A DNA stretch of 64,000 bases from a bacterium (GCA_004560305.1 SFVI01000004.1:1-64000), one strand, 5' to 3'; positions 15,818 to 24,501 are shown, numbered from the stretch's first letter. Notes: generated by a model from the letters alone, not told the origin. Numbers and translations: made by a program.

Positions 15818-16060
15818 ATGAGGCTTGACAAATATCTGAAGGTGTCCCGGCTGATCAAGCGCCGCAGCGTGGCCAATGAGGCCTGCGACGGGGAGCGGGT
15901 CAGCGTCAACGGCCGGCAGGTAAAGGCCAGCTATCAGGTGAAGGTGGGGGATGTGATCGAGATCGCCTTCGGCCAGCGAACGCTGAAGGTAGAGGTCACC
16001 CAGGTCAGCGAGACCGTCTCCAAGGCCGACGCTCCGGCCATGTATAAGGAGATCGAATAA
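15818..16060 (+). CDS. rqcP: S4 domain RNA-binding protein RqcP (YabO/Hsp15 family)
   Basis: This 80-residue protein is almost entirely an S4 RNA-binding domain: MRLDKYLKVSRLIKRRSVAN, then GERVSVNGRQVKASYQVKVGD. In Bacillus subtilis the homologue (YabO, RqcP) binds stalled 50S subunits and works with RqcH to add alanine tails to trapped peptides. Length and start match. AGGGGAGG precedes the ATG. Its position just after hup matches many Firmicutes. Confidence 0.92.
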   Translation: MRLDKYLKVSRLIKRRSVANEACDGERVSVNGRQVKASYQVKVGDVIEIAFGQRTLKVEVTQVSETVSKADAPAMYKEIE

Positions 16061-16088
16061 GCACAGTACGGGGGAGACAAGCTGAAAG

Positions 16089-16136
16089 AAAACCACGCAG
16101 ACCGCAGCTTTTAGCTGCGGCCTGCGTGGTTTTTTG
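16089..16136. terminator. Bidirectional terminator between rqcP and the feo operon
   Basis: A 20-base stem, AAAACCACGCAGACCGCAGC with one mismatch, around TTTTA, with A-runs and T-runs on both sides. The flanking genes converge. The stem is very similar to the hairpin at 34187-34230 after sigE. Confidence 0.88.
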
Positions 16137-16139
16137 TAT

Positions 16140-16280
16140 TTATTTTTCTTCCCGCTGCCGGCAGCTTCTGCCGCAGTTTTGGCAGTCCCCGCAGCAGCCG
16201 CCCTTCTTCCGGCTGTGCCGCCAGGCCAGCACCACCAGCACGGCGATCACCAGCAGGATCAGAATGTCCGGAATATTCAT
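16140..16280 (-). CDS. FeoB-associated Cys-rich membrane protein
   Basis: This 46-residue protein has one membrane helix (IPDILILLVIAVLVVLAWR) and a Cys-rich tail, GGCCGDCQNCGRSC. This fits the small FeoB-associated proteins (PF12669 type) found downstream of feoB in Firmicutes, which may act like FeoC in iron transfer or complex stability. The start at 16280 overlaps the feoB stop by 4 bases (ATGA), so the frame extending to 16337 is not the gene. It is the last gene of feoA-feoB-feo. Confidence 0.88.
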   Translation of the reverse strand: MNIPDILILLVIAVLVVLAWRHSRKKGGCCGDCQNCGRSCRQREEK

Positions 16281-18283
16281 AGCAGCAGCATCCCCACATG
16301 ATAGGCCACAAAAGCCGCCGCCCAGGCCACGCCGCATTGCAGCAGCACCACGCCGAAGGCCTTCAGGGAGGAGCCCAGCTCCCGCCGGATGGTGGCCACC
16401 GCCGCCACACAGGGGGTGTACAGCAGCGTGAACACCAGAAAGCTCACTGCCGTCAGGGGTGTGAATACTGCCGTCAGCGCGCTGCCCAGTTCCGCCATGC
16501 TGGTGCCCAGCAGCACCGCCAGGGTGGACACCACCGCTTCTTTGGCCGTAAAGCCGGAGATCAGCGCCGTCACCATCCGCCAGTCGCCGAAGCCCAGGGG
16601 AGCGAACAGCGGCGCGATCAGCTGCCCCACCAGGGCCAGCAGACTGTCTGCGCTGTCCGTCACCACGTTCAGCCGGGCGTCAAAGGTCTGCAAAAACCAG
16701 ATGATGATGGTGGCCATGAAGATGATGGTAAAGGCCCTTTCCAGAAAATCCTTGGCCTTCTCCCACAGCAGCAGCCCCACGCTCTTGGCCGAGGGCATCC
16801 GATAATTGGGCAGCTCCATCACAAAGGGCACCGGCGCCCCCCGGAAGCCGGTGGATTTCAGCACCAGGGCCACCAGAATACCCACAGCCATCCCCGTTGC
16901 ATACAGCCCAATCATGGCCAGGCCGCTGTTTTTGAAGAAGGCCGCGGCAAACACCGCGTAAATGGGGATCTTGGCCGAGCAGCTCATGTAGGGCGTCAGC
17001 AGGATGGTCATCTTTCTGTCCCGGTCGGAGGAGACGGTGCGGGTAGCCATGATGGCCGGCACCGTGCAGCCGAAGCCGATCAGCATCGGCACAAAGCTGC
17101 GCCCCGAAAGGCCGATCTTCCGCAGCAGCTTGTCCATCACAAAGGCCACCCGGGCCATGTAGCCCGTGTCCTCCAGGATGGAGAGGAAGAAGAACAGAGT
17201 CACGATAATGGGCAGGAAGCTGAGCACGCTGCCCACCCCGGCGAAAATGCCGTCTATTACCAGACTATGTACCACCGGGTTAATGCCGTAAGCCGTCAGC
17301 CCCCGGTCCACCAGACTGCTGATGGCGTCAATCCCCAGACTCAGCCAATCGGAGAGGGCCGCGCCGATCACATTGAAGGTCAGGTAGAAGATCAGCAGCA
17401 TGATCCCCAAAAACACCGGGATGGCGGTGTACTTGCCGGTGAGGATCCTGTCCATCTGTACCGAGCGGCGGTGCTCCCTGCTCTCATGGCACTTGACCAC
17501 CGTCTTTTCCACAACGCCCTCAATAAAGCGGTAGCGCATGTCCGCCAGAGCGGCGTTCCGGTCCAGGGCTGCCTCTGTCTCCATCTGCACGATGCAGTGC
17601 TCCAGAAGCTCCTTCTCGTTCTGATCCAGCCCCAGCATGTCCGCCATGTCCGGGTCGCCTTCGATCAGCTTGGCGGTGCAGAACCGGGAGGAAACCCCCA
17701 GCTTCTCCGCGTGGTCCTGGATCAGATGCACCACCGCGTGGATGCAGCGGTGCACCGGGGAGCTGTCACTGCAGAAGTCGTAAACCCCCGGCAGTACCTG
17801 GTTCTTCGCCATGGTCACCGCCTGGTCGATCAGCTCCGAAACGCCCTCTCCCTTGGCCGCCACAATGGGCACCACCGGCACGCCCAGGGCCTTGCTCAGC
17901 CCCTTGATGTCCACCGTGCCGCCGTTGGCGCGCACCTCATCCATCATGTTCAGCGCCACCACTGTGGGGATCCGCAGCTCCAGCAGCTGCAAGGTCAGGT
18001 AAAGGTTCCGCTCAATGTTGGTGGCGTCCACAATATTGATAATGCCGTCCGGCTTCTGGTTCAGGATGAAGTTCCGGGAGACGATCTCCTCCTGAGTGTA
18101 GGGCCGCAGGGAGTAGATGCCCGGCAGATCCACCACCGTGCAGTTGCGCTCTCCCTTCACTTCGCCCATCTTCTGATCCACGGTGACCCCCGGGAAGTTG
18201 CCCACATGCTGGTTGGAGCCGGTGAGGGCATTGAACAGGGTGGTCTTGCCGCAGTTCTGGTTACCGACCAGGGCCAAAATCAT
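16277..18283 (-). CDS. feoB: Ferrous iron transporter FeoB
   Basis: This 668-residue membrane GTPase imports Fe(II), the main iron form for anaerobes. The N-terminal G domain has G1 GNQNCGKTT, G3 DLPGIYSL and G4 ALNMMDE. A helical GDI-like domain follows and then the Gate-motif membrane core with GFGCTVPAIMATRT and the second half MSCSAKIPIYA. Start and stop overlap feoA and the small Cys-rich gene by 4 bases each, showing a tight operon. Size is at the short end of the family but all parts are present. Confidence 0.97.
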   Translation of the reverse strand: MILALVGNQNCGKTTLFNALTGSNQHVGNFPGVTVDQKMGEVKGERNCTVVDLPGIYSLRPYTQEEIVSRNFILNQKPDGIINIVDATNIERNLYLTLQLLELRIPTVVALNMMDEVRANGGTVDIKGLSKALGVPVVPIVAAKGEGVSELIDQAVTMAKNQVLPGVYDFCSDSSPVHRCIHAVVHLIQDHAEKLGVSSRFCTAKLIEGDPDMADMLGLDQNEKELLEHCIVQMETEAALDRNAALADMRYRFIEGVVEKTVVKCHESREHRRSVQMDRILTGKYTAIPVFLGIMLLIFYLTFNVIGAALSDWLSLGIDAISSLVDRGLTAYGINPVVHSLVIDGIFAGVGSVLSFLPIIVTLFFFLSILEDTGYMARVAFVMDKLLRKIGLSGRSFVPMLIGFGCTVPAIMATRTVSSDRDRKMTILLTPYMSCSAKIPIYAVFAAAFFKNSGLAMIGLYATGMAVGILVALVLKSTGFRGAPVPFVMELPNYRMPSAKSVGLLLWEKAKDFLERAFTIIFMATIIIWFLQTFDARLNVVTDSADSLLALVGQLIAPLFAPLGFGDWRMVTALISGFTAKEAVVSTLAVLLGTSMAELGSALTAVFTPLTAVSFLVFTLLYTPCVAAVATIRRELGSSLKAFGVVLLQCGVAWAAAFVAYHVGMLLL

Positions 18284-18516
18284 TTCCCATCCACCTCCGG
18301 CTCAATCTCAATCTTCTTCGCGTCCTCGATCCGCAGCGTCAGCTCATAGCCCCGCACCCGGATCTCAATGGGGTCGCCCATGGGGGCCACTTTCTGCAGG
18401 GTCACTTTTGTGCGGGGAATCAGCCCCATATCCAGCAGCCGGCAGCGCAGGGCCCCTTCGCCCCCAACTGCGGCGATGGTTCCGCTGCTGCCGATACTCA
18501 GTTTATCCAATGTCAT
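18280..18516 (-). CDS. feoA: Ferrous iron transport protein A
   Basis: This 78-residue SH3-like cytoplasmic protein is needed for FeoB activity. MTLDKLSIGSSGTIAAVGG, LLDMGLIPRTKVTLQKVAPM and GDPIEIRVRGYELTLRIEDA are typical. ATG 18516 is chosen since GGAGGA lies 7 bases upstream; the frame to 18534 starts inside that site. It is the first gene of the feo operon and is preceded by an iron-box promoter. Confidence 0.95.
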   Translation of the reverse strand: MTLDKLSIGSSGTIAAVGGEGALRCRLLDMGLIPRTKVTLQKVAPMGDPIEIRVRGYELTLRIEDAKKIEIEPEVDGK

Positions 18517-18574
18517 TGCTCTGTCCTCCGGCAATACAACTTACTTTTATATATACGATGTTTTTACCGGCTTG

Positions 18575-18603
18575 ATATTAGCACAGCCTAACTCCCATGT
18601 CAA
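18575..18603 (-). promoter_or_regulatory. Iron-regulated feo promoter (DtxR/IdeR-type box)
   Basis: On the minus strand, TTGACA (18598-18603), 17 bases and TAATAT (18575-18580) form a near-perfect promoter. The dyad TTAGGCTGTGCTAA (18578-18591) overlaps the -10 and spacer. TTAGG..CTAA half-sites are typical of DtxR/IdeR-family metal repressors, so iron repression of feoAB is likely. No dtxR gene is in the window. Confidence 0.72.
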
Positions 18604-18655
18604 GCATAGGAATAAGATAGCAATAAGAAAAGAAAAGCAGGCTGCAAAAACCGGG

Positions 18656-18696
18656 AAAAGCGCCCCCGGAACCCGCAGATTCCAGGGACGCTTTTC
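18656..18696 (-). terminator. Terminator downstream of the small membrane protein gene
   Basis: AAAAGCG, CCC and GGAA pair with TTCC, GGG and CGCTTTT in a mismatched stem. It lies about 55 bases past the stop of the leftward gene at 18750 and upstream of the feo promoter. Confidence 0.6.
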
Positions 18697-18749
18697 GGTG
18701 ACAAAGAAGGCATAAAACGGTAGTAAAGTTGGCAAATAAAGGACAAAAT

Positions 18750-19199
18750 TTACATTTTTTTCGTGTAATACAGCTTTCCCAGTCCGCAGCAGACAGACAG
18801 GACCAGCACGCAGACCACCATGGTGAAGAACACCGTGGCGCTGAAATATCCGGCCACCACCATCCCGGGGATGCTGGTCAGCAGGAAGATACTGGCACCC
18901 AGACTGCGGCCGTTGGTGCATACTGCTGCCCGCCGCTCATCGTTTTCCTTGATGTACAGGGCTTTCAGCCGCTCCTCCTTCAAAATGGCCATCAGGTTCC
19001 GCACCAGGCAAATCACCAGCAGCAGACACAGGCCCGCCGCCATCCCGGCGATAAAGCCCTGGTAGAAATCGCCATATTTCCCTTCATAGCTGGGCCGGAG
19101 CCGCAGAAACTGCACCGCCAGCAGCGCCGCCGTTCCGATTGCCATGATAATGTTCTCGATAATCAACTTTTCCTTATAGATCTTCAACTTATTTTCCAT
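18750..19199 (-). CDS. Four-helix membrane protein paired with an XRE regulator
   Basis: This 149-residue protein has four hydrophobic segments (about residues 15-33, 47-67, 97-115 and 120-140) and a charged loop between the second and third (KEERLKALYIKENDERRAAV). It is like the small DUF-type membrane proteins that follow XRE regulator genes in Clostridia; function is unknown. ATG 19199 follows the XRE stop after one base, with GAGGAGAA as ribosome binding site, so the two genes are coupled. The frame extending to 19244 overlaps the XRE gene and is not preferred. Confidence 0.8.
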   Translation of the reverse strand: MENKLKIYKEKLIIENIIMAIGTAALLAVQFLRLRPSYEGKYGDFYQGFIAGMAAGLCLLLVICLVRNLMAILKEERLKALYIKENDERRAAVCTNGRSLGASIFLLTSIPGMVVAGYFSATVFFTMVVCVLVLSVCCGLGKLYYTKKM

Positions 19200-19200
19200 T

Positions 19201-19410
19201 TTAATTCTCCTCATCCATTTCTGAAAAATCAAACACATCTTCAATGTGCAGACCGAAATACCTGGCGATTTTATAGGCCAGGGGCAGGGAAGCGGTGTAC
19301 TTGCCCACCTCGATGGAGGTGATGGTCTGCCGGGTGGTACCCACCGCCGCCGCCAGCTCCTCCTGAGACAGCTTCCGTTCCTTGCGCAGTTCCTTGATTC
19401 TTGTTTTCAT
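19201..19410 (-). CDS. XRE family regulator, short
   Basis: This 69-residue single-domain helix-turn-helix protein (MKTRIKELRKERKLSQEELA, VGTTRQTITSIEVGKY, IEDVFDFSE) matches the YozG/YvaO-like compact regulators. It probably controls itself and the coupled membrane gene. The upstream 100 bases are AT-rich, and TGCAAAGCAAACTATAC on the minus strand includes a plausible -10 (TATACT-like), but no strong promoter is called. Confidence 0.9.
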   Translation of the reverse strand: MKTRIKELRKERKLSQEELAAAVGTTRQTITSIEVGKYTASLPLAYKIARYFGLHIEDVFDFSEMDEEN

Positions 19411-19537
19411 GGTTCCCTCATTTCTTGCTAAGCTCGTTTTGCGGATTTAGTATAGTTTGCTTTGCATAAAATGTCAAGTGCGCTTTGCATAGCTAAATGT
19501 GTTCATTTTCTAGACAGAGGATAGATGGAGAAAGAAA

Positions 19538-20413
19538 TCAATGGTTTTCCGTCACATAGCGCACCACATAGTCGGCGAAGCGCCGGGTGGCGGGGCCGGC
19601 CTTGTCCCCGGCGGCGATGGCGATGCCGATGGTCCGCTTGGCCTCCGGCACCAGGGGCAGCATCTGGATGTCGTCATGCCGGCCCTTCAGCAGCAGCTCC
19701 GGCATGATGCTGATGCCCAGACCCTGCTCCACCATGGCGATGATGGCGTAGTCATCCTTGGTGTAAAAGCGTACGTTGGGCTTCACGCCCGCCGCCTCCA
19801 GGGCTCTTCTGGCGTCGTGGTCGGAGCTTTCCAGCAGGCTGATAAAGGGCTCCGTCTCGCACTCCACCAAGGGGAAGCGGGGGTAGCTCTCAAAGCGGCT
19901 GTGCCGGGGCAGAATGGCCAGCAGCCGGTCCTCCATCAGGGGGATGCACTCACAGTCCACGGTGCTGGGCACGTTGACAAAGCCAATGTCAATGCTGCCT
20001 TCCATGAGCCACTGCTCCACGTCGTGATAGTCCCCGTTGAGCAGTTTGAACTCCACCCGGGGATAGTCCTTCTGGAACTCCTTCAGCACCGGCGGCAGCC
20101 AGTGCACTGCCACCGAAGTGAAGCTGCCGATGCGCACGGTGCCGCTCTCCAGCCCCCGGATGGAGGCGGCGGTCTGGGCCAACTGCTCCGCGCTGTTGAG
20201 GAGGTTCCGCACCGCCGGGATCAGCCGCTCCCCCTCGCCGGTGAGCCGCACCCCGGCCCGGCCCCGCTTCAGCAGGGCGAAGCCCAGCTCCTGCTCCAGA
20301 CTATCAATGCTGTGGCTGACGGCGGACTGGGTGCAGCCCAGGCTCTGGGCCGCCCGGGTCAGGCTGCCATACTCCACCACCGCCATCAAAGTCTCATATT
20401 TGCCGATGTTCAT
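19538..20413 (-). CDS. LysR family transcriptional regulator
   Basis: This 291-residue regulator has an N-terminal winged helix (YGSLTRAAQSLGCTQSAVSHSIDSLE) and a C-terminal periplasmic-binding-like effector domain (GTVRIGSFTSVAVHWLPPVL). It is divergent from putP with 174 bases between the starts, the classic LysR arrangement, so it may regulate putP in response to proline or another solute. A dyad TTCAT..ATGAA lies at 20441-20456. The effector is not deducible. Confidence 0.93.
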   Translation of the reverse strand: MNIGKYETLMAVVEYGSLTRAAQSLGCTQSAVSHSIDSLEQELGFALLKRGRAGVRLTGEGERLIPAVRNLLNSAEQLAQTAASIRGLESGTVRIGSFTSVAVHWLPPVLKEFQKDYPRVEFKLLNGDYHDVEQWLMEGSIDIGFVNVPSTVDCECIPLMEDRLLAILPRHSRFESYPRFPLVECETEPFISLLESSDHDARRALEAAGVKPNVRFYTKDDYAIIAMVEQGLGISIMPELLLKGRHDDIQMLPLVPEAKRTIGIAIAAGDKAGPATRRFADYVVRYVTENH

Positions 20414-20440
20414 GATTAAACCGCCTTATTATGAAAGAAA

Positions 20441-20456
20441 TTCATGTTAATATGAA
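20441..20456. promoter_or_regulatory. Candidate LysR operator
   Basis: TTCAT and ATGAA around GTTAAT form a dyad of the T-N11-A type about 30 bases upstream of the LysR start, inside the LysR-putP divergent region. Confidence 0.4.
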
Positions 20457-20525
20457 AAGGATTAGGGGTGCTTATATTATAGCGCGGAAAACGGGAATTT
20501 CAAGAAAAAAATGCTTGCCCGCCGC

Positions 20526-20553
20526 TTGCAATAAAAAAAATATCCACTATAAT
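20526..20553 (+). promoter_or_regulatory. putP promoter
   Basis: TTGCAA (20526-20531), 16 bases of mainly A residues, TATAAT (20548-20553). It lies 35 bases before putP. Confidence 0.65.
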
Positions 20554-20587
20554 TCAGACCATGTTATGAAAAGCGAGGATTTCAACT

Positions 20588-22117
20588 ATGTTCAACACAT
20601 CAACCATCTGCATTCTCATTTCCGTTGTGGTCTATCTGGCGGGTATGCTTGCCATTGGCATCCTGTACTCCAAGAACAACAACTCCGAGGACTTCTACCT
20701 GGGCGGCCGCAAGCTGGGCCCCATTGTCACCGCCATGAGCACCGAGGCTTCTGACATGAGCGCCTACCTGCTGATGGGCGTGCCCGGTCTGGCCCTGTTC
20801 TGCGGCGTGGCCGAGGCCAGCTGGACGGCCATCGGTCTGGCCCTGGGTACTTACCTGAACTGGCTCATCGTGGCAAAGCGCCTGCGGCTCTACTCCGCCA
20901 AGCTCCATGCCATCACCGTGCCTGACTTTATTGCCGCCCGCTTCCGGGACAACACCAAGATGATCGAGACCCTGGGCGCGCTGGTAATCATCATCTTCTT
21001 CGTGCCCTACACCGCTTCCGGCTTCTCCGCCTGCGGCAAACTGTTCAACAGCCTGTTCGGCTTTGATTACATGACCTCCATGCTGGTCTCCGCCGCGGTC
21101 ATCGTGGCCTACTGCGCCATGGGCGGCTTTATGGCCGCCTCCGTCACCAGCCTGATCCAGAGCCTGGTGATGACCTTCGCCCTGATCGTGGTGCTGTTTT
21201 TCGGCATCAATGTCTCCGGCGGCTGGGACGCCGTTGTGGCCAACGCCAAAGAGATCCCCGGCTACCTGAGTCTCACTGCCAGCACCAGCATCCAGGCCAC
21301 CGAGGCCGGCCGCTACACCCCCTTCATGATCGCCTCCACCCTGGCCTGGGGTCTTGGCTACTTCGGTATGCCCCACATCCTGCTGCACTTCATGGCCATC
21401 GGTGATGAGACCAAGCTGAAGCTCTCCCGCCGGGTGGGCTCCGTCTGGGTGGTTATCTCTCTGGGCATCGCCGTGGTCATCGGCATCGTGGGCTTCAGCA
21501 TGGCCAAGGCCGGCGTCATCGCCATGCCCGAAAGCCAGTCCGCCGCTGAGAACATGATCGTCAACGCCTCCCATGCCCTGGCCCAGGTGGGCGTTCTGCC
21601 TGCCATCATCGCCGGCATCATCATCGCCGGTATCCTGGCCGCCACCATGTCCACCGCAGACGCACAACTGCTGGCCGCCGCCTCCGGCGTGACCCACAAT
21701 ATCATCAACGACGTGCTGGGCATCAAGCTCAGCGACAAGAAGGCTATGCTCATTGCCCGCCTCACCGTGGTGGGTGTGGCCATCCTGGGCGTGATCTTCG
21801 CCAGCGATCCCACCAGCTCCATCTTCCGCGTGGTCTCCTTCGCCTGGGCCGGCTTCGGCGCCACCTTTGGCCCCGTGATGATCCTCTCCCTGTTCTGGAA
21901 GCGCTGCAACAAGTGGGGCGCTCTGGCCGGTATGGTCTCCGGCGGCGCCATGGTCTTTGTCTGGAAGTTCGGCGTTGCCAAGCTGGGTGGTGTCTTTGCC
22001 ATCTATGAGCTGCTGCCCGCCTTCATCATCTCCGCCGTGGTCATCGTGGTGGTCAGCCTGCTGACGCCCGCCCCCGAGGCCGAGATCGTGGAAGAATTCG
22101 AGAGCATCGGTAAGTAA
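20588..22117 (+). CDS. putP: Sodium/proline symporter
   Basis: This 509-residue protein of the sodium:solute symporter family has about 13 hydrophobic helices. Features close to PutP are the start with SEDFYLGGRKLGPIVTAMST, then EASDMSAYLLMGVPG, GKLFNSLFGFDY and GILAATMSTADAQLL near the Na2 site. Proline is the likely substrate. AGCGAGGA precedes the ATG. It is divergent from a LysR gene and followed by a terminator (22151-22177), so it is monocistronic. Confidence 0.93.
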   Translation: MFNTSTICILISVVVYLAGMLAIGILYSKNNNSEDFYLGGRKLGPIVTAMSTEASDMSAYLLMGVPGLALFCGVAEASWTAIGLALGTYLNWLIVAKRLRLYSAKLHAITVPDFIAARFRDNTKMIETLGALVIIIFFVPYTASGFSACGKLFNSLFGFDYMTSMLVSAAVIVAYCAMGGFMAASVTSLIQSLVMTFALIVVLFFGINVSGGWDAVVANAKEIPGYLSLTASTSIQATEAGRYTPFMIASTLAWGLGYFGMPHILLHFMAIGDETKLKLSRRVGSVWVVISLGIAVVIGIVGFSMAKAGVIAMPESQSAAENMIVNASHALAQVGVLPAIIAGIIIAGILAATMSTADAQLLAAASGVTHNIINDVLGIKLSDKKAMLIARLTVVGVAILGVIFASDPTSSIFRVVSFAWAGFGATFGPVMILSLFWKRCNKWGALAGMVSGGAMVFVWKFGVAKLGGVFAIYELLPAFIISAVVIVVVSLLTPAPEAEIVEEFESIGK

Positions 22118-22150
22118 AACCGGCGCACATACGATCAAATACACAGTCTT

Positions 22151-22177
22151 AAAGCCGCCCTCCGGGGCGGCTTTTTC
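22151..22177 (+). terminator. putP terminator
   Basis: AAAGCCGCC pairs with GGCGGCTTT around CTCCGG, followed by TTTTCG. Confidence 0.85.
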
Positions 22178-22305
22178 GTTGGACAAAGGACGTTTATAAA
22201 ACAGGGGGGTTTGTACAATAATCATAGTGGAGAATGGAAAAATCCCGGTGTAACGGACCTGGATTGTTCATTTGTTAGAAGTTGGCCCGGAAGGAAAACT
22301 ACAAG

Positions 22306-22340
22306 TTGACTTGAAAATATTGTTGTGATAAAATTATCAA
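22306..22340 (+). promoter_or_regulatory. Hydrogenase promoter with a Rex-like dyad
   Basis: TTGACT (22306-22311), 17 bases, TAAAAT (22329-22334). The 18-base imperfect dyad TTGTGATAAAATTATCAA (22323-22340) covers the -10. Its length and TTG..CAA ends resemble operators of the NADH sensor Rex, which controls hydrogenase genes in Clostridia, but several core positions differ from the Rex consensus. The rest of 22118-22393 shows no gene. Confidence 0.5.
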
Positions 22341-22393
22341 AGTAGAAATCCCGCAATTATCGCTGCCAAATGAACGTATTCGGAGGTAGAGAC

Positions 22394-23908
22394 ATGAGAG
22401 GAATCCACAGTGTAGTCGATGATCTGCGCAAGAGCGTTTTCAAGGAAGTGGCGCAGCTGGCCTATGAGGGCGGGGATTATTCCCGCATTGACCGGCTGCC
22501 CTATAAGATCGTTCCCGGCGATGTGGCAAGATATCGGAGCAATATTTTCCTGGAGCGGGCCATCGTCACCGAGCGGCTGCGCCTGGCCTGTGGCCTGCCC
22601 CTGCGCAAGGCCAATGAGTACGGCCCCGCCAGCGACGGCATTGAGGAGGCCTCCGTGCCGGAAAAATATTATGAGCCGCCGCTGGTGAACATCATCCCCT
22701 TCGCCTGCAACGGCTGCCCAACCAAGGAAATCCGGGTGTCCTCCAACTGCCAGGGCTGCCTGTCCCACCCCTGCCAGGCGGTATGCCCCAAGGGGGCCAT
22801 TTACATCAAGGACGGCAAGAGCAACATTGACCAGTCCAAGTGCATCAAGTGCGGCAAGTGCCTGAACCAGTGCCCCTATGACGCCATCAGCCGCATCGAG
22901 CGGCCCTGCGCCAAGGCCTGCGGCATGGACGCCATCGGCACCGATGAAAACGGCAAGGCCATGATTGACTATGACAAGTGCGTCTCCTGCGGTATGTGCC
23001 TGGTGAACTGCCCCTTTGGCGCCATTGCCGACAAGAGCCAGATCTTCCAGCTGATCCAGGCCATCAAGGCCGGGGATCAGGTGATCGCCTGCGTGGCCCC
23101 TGCCTTTGTCAACCAGTTCAAGAACGCTACCCCTGCCAAGCTGCGCAAGGCCATGCGTATCCTGGGCTTCAGTGACACGGTGGAAGTGGCCATCGGCGCG
23201 GACCTGTGTACCATCGAGGAGGCGGAGGACTTCCTGGACAAGGTGCCGGAAAAACAGCCCTTCATGGCCACCTCCTGCTGCCCGGCCTGGAGCGTCATGG
23301 CAAAGAAGCTGTTCCCGGAATTTGCCGAGTATATCTCCATGGCCCTGACCCCCATGGTTATCACTGCCCGGTTGATGAAGAAGGACAACCCCAAGGCCAG
23401 GATCGTCTTTGTGGGTCCCTGCGCCGCCAAGAAGCTGGAGGCCTCCCGCAAGAGCGTCCGCTCCGATGTGGACTTTGTGCTGACCTTTGAGGAGCTGCAG
23501 GGAATGTTTGAGGCAAAGAACATCGACTTTGCCACCCTGGAGCCGGACGAATGCGACAAGGACTTTGCAGCCGGCACCGGCGCGGGCCGGGGCTTTGCGG
23601 TGGTAGGCGGCGTGGCCGCCGCGGTGGCGGATTATATCAAGGAAATCCGTCCCGGCACGGAAGTGAAGATGGAATTCGGCGACGGGCTGCGGGAGTGCCG
23701 CAAGATGCTGCTGATGGCCAAGGCCGGCAAGCGGGACGGCTATCTGCTGGAGGGCATGGCCTGCCCCGGCGGCTGCGTGGCCGGCGCGGGCACCATCGCT
23801 CCTGTTCCGGTGACCTCTGCCGCAGTGAAGAAGTACAAGGCTGACGCCCAAAAGCAGAGTGCCGGCGAAAGCGAATTTGCCGATCGGCTGAAGGAGGCAA
23901 CGGAATGA
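22394..23908 (+). CDS. Monomeric [FeFe] hydrogenase, group B
   Basis: This 504-residue enzyme interconverts protons and H2 with ferredoxin. An N-terminal helical region is followed by Cys-rich motifs (FACNGCPTKEIRVSSNCQGC, then two 4Fe-4S ferredoxin motifs, CIKCGKCLNQCP and CVSCGMCLVNCP) and the H-cluster domain. H-cluster motifs are TSCCPAW (Cys295 and Cys296), FVGPCAAKKLEA and EGMACPGGC. TSCCPAW, where group A has TSCCPGW, and GPCAAK fit the B group, whose members are poorly characterised. ATG 22394 follows GGAGG; the frame from 22370 is not needed. The stop overlaps the next gene by 4 bases. No hydE/F/G maturation genes are in the window. Confidence 0.93.
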   Translation: MRGIHSVVDDLRKSVFKEVAQLAYEGGDYSRIDRLPYKIVPGDVARYRSNIFLERAIVTERLRLACGLPLRKANEYGPASDGIEEASVPEKYYEPPLVNIIPFACNGCPTKEIRVSSNCQGCLSHPCQAVCPKGAIYIKDGKSNIDQSKCIKCGKCLNQCPYDAISRIERPCAKACGMDAIGTDENGKAMIDYDKCVSCGMCLVNCPFGAIADKSQIFQLIQAIKAGDQVIACVAPAFVNQFKNATPAKLRKAMRILGFSDTVEVAIGADLCTIEEAEDFLDKVPEKQPFMATSCCPAWSVMAKKLFPEFAEYISMALTPMVITARLMKKDNPKARIVFVGPCAAKKLEASRKSVRSDVDFVLTFEELQGMFEAKNIDFATLEPDECDKDFAAGTGAGRGFAVVGGVAAAVADYIKEIRPGTEVKMEFGDGLRECRKMLLMAKAGKRDGYLLEGMACPGGCVAGAGTIAPVPVTSAAVKKYKADAQKQSAGESEFADRLKEATE

Positions 23909-24462
23909 AGAATCATAAGGCGATTCGGTTCCTCTGCGAGACCGCACTGGGCGTGGCGCTGGTGGTACTGGCCCAGCTGGCGGGAAAGCTGTTTCCTGCC
24001 GGGGCGGTGGTGGTCGGGCCGTTGTCCGTGTCCCAGCTGATTACCGGCAGCTTGGTCAACTGTGTGCTGTTTGTGTTCGCGGCCCAGACCGGGCCTCTGG
24101 CCGGCATCTGTATCAGCCTGTTTTCCTCCCTGCTGGCCTTCCTGCTGGGCATCGGCCCGGCGTTGGTGCAGGTGGTGCCGGTGATCGCCTGCGGCAACGC
24201 CATTCTGGCGGGGCTGTTCGGCCTCAGCTGCCGGAAGGAATGGAAGCGGGAGCTCGCCATGGTGGGAAGCGCGGTTTTGAAATGCGCTTTCCTGTGGGCA
24301 GCGGTGCCGGCGGTGATCGCCAGCCTGGGCACCGTTCCGGCCAAGCAGGCGGCGGTGATGTCCGCCATGTTCTCCTGGCCCCAGGGGGTCACGGCCCTGA
24401 TCGGCGGTGTGCTGGCCCTGGTGATCCTGCCCCGGCTGAAAAAAGCCAGATTCAACGGATAA
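23905..24462 (+). CDS. ECF transporter S component-like membrane protein
   Basis: This 185-residue, very hydrophobic protein with about six helices (ALGVALVVLAQLAGKLFPAG, LVNCVLFVFAAQTGPLAGIC, and others) has the size of an ECF transporter substrate-binding subunit. Such a protein is often found next to group B hydrogenase genes, to my recollection. Start overlaps the hydrogenase stop by 4 bases (ATGA), so the two are coupled. The substrate is unknown; a cofactor or metal related to the hydrogenase would fit the context. A perfect terminator follows. Confidence 0.78.
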   Translation: MKNHKAIRFLCETALGVALVVLAQLAGKLFPAGAVVVGPLSVSQLITGSLVNCVLFVFAAQTGPLAGICISLFSSLLAFLLGIGPALVQVVPVIACGNAILAGLFGLSCRKEWKRELAMVGSAVLKCAFLWAAVPAVIASLGTVPAKQAAVMSAMFSWPQGVTALIGGVLALVILPRLKKARFNG

Positions 24463-24463
24463 T

Positions 24464-24501
24464 AAGCAAAAACCCTCTGCGGCCGCAGAGGGTTTTTGCT
24501 T
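24464..24501. terminator. Bidirectional terminator, perfect palindrome
   Basis: CAAAAACCCTCTGCGG is followed directly by its exact complement, with A and T runs on both sides, between convergent genes. Just after it (24508-24540) TTACACGTTAC is repeated three times in tandem. Confidence 0.92.

Noticed and set aside
16298..18349. A 683-codon plus-strand frame opposite feoB
   Set aside because: FeoB with all G motifs is on the other strand, in an operon with a matching iron-box promoter.
20600..22225. A 541-codon minus-strand frame over putP
   Set aside because: It is a shadow of a transporter gene; the His/Gly/Asp-rich translation has no recognisable domain.
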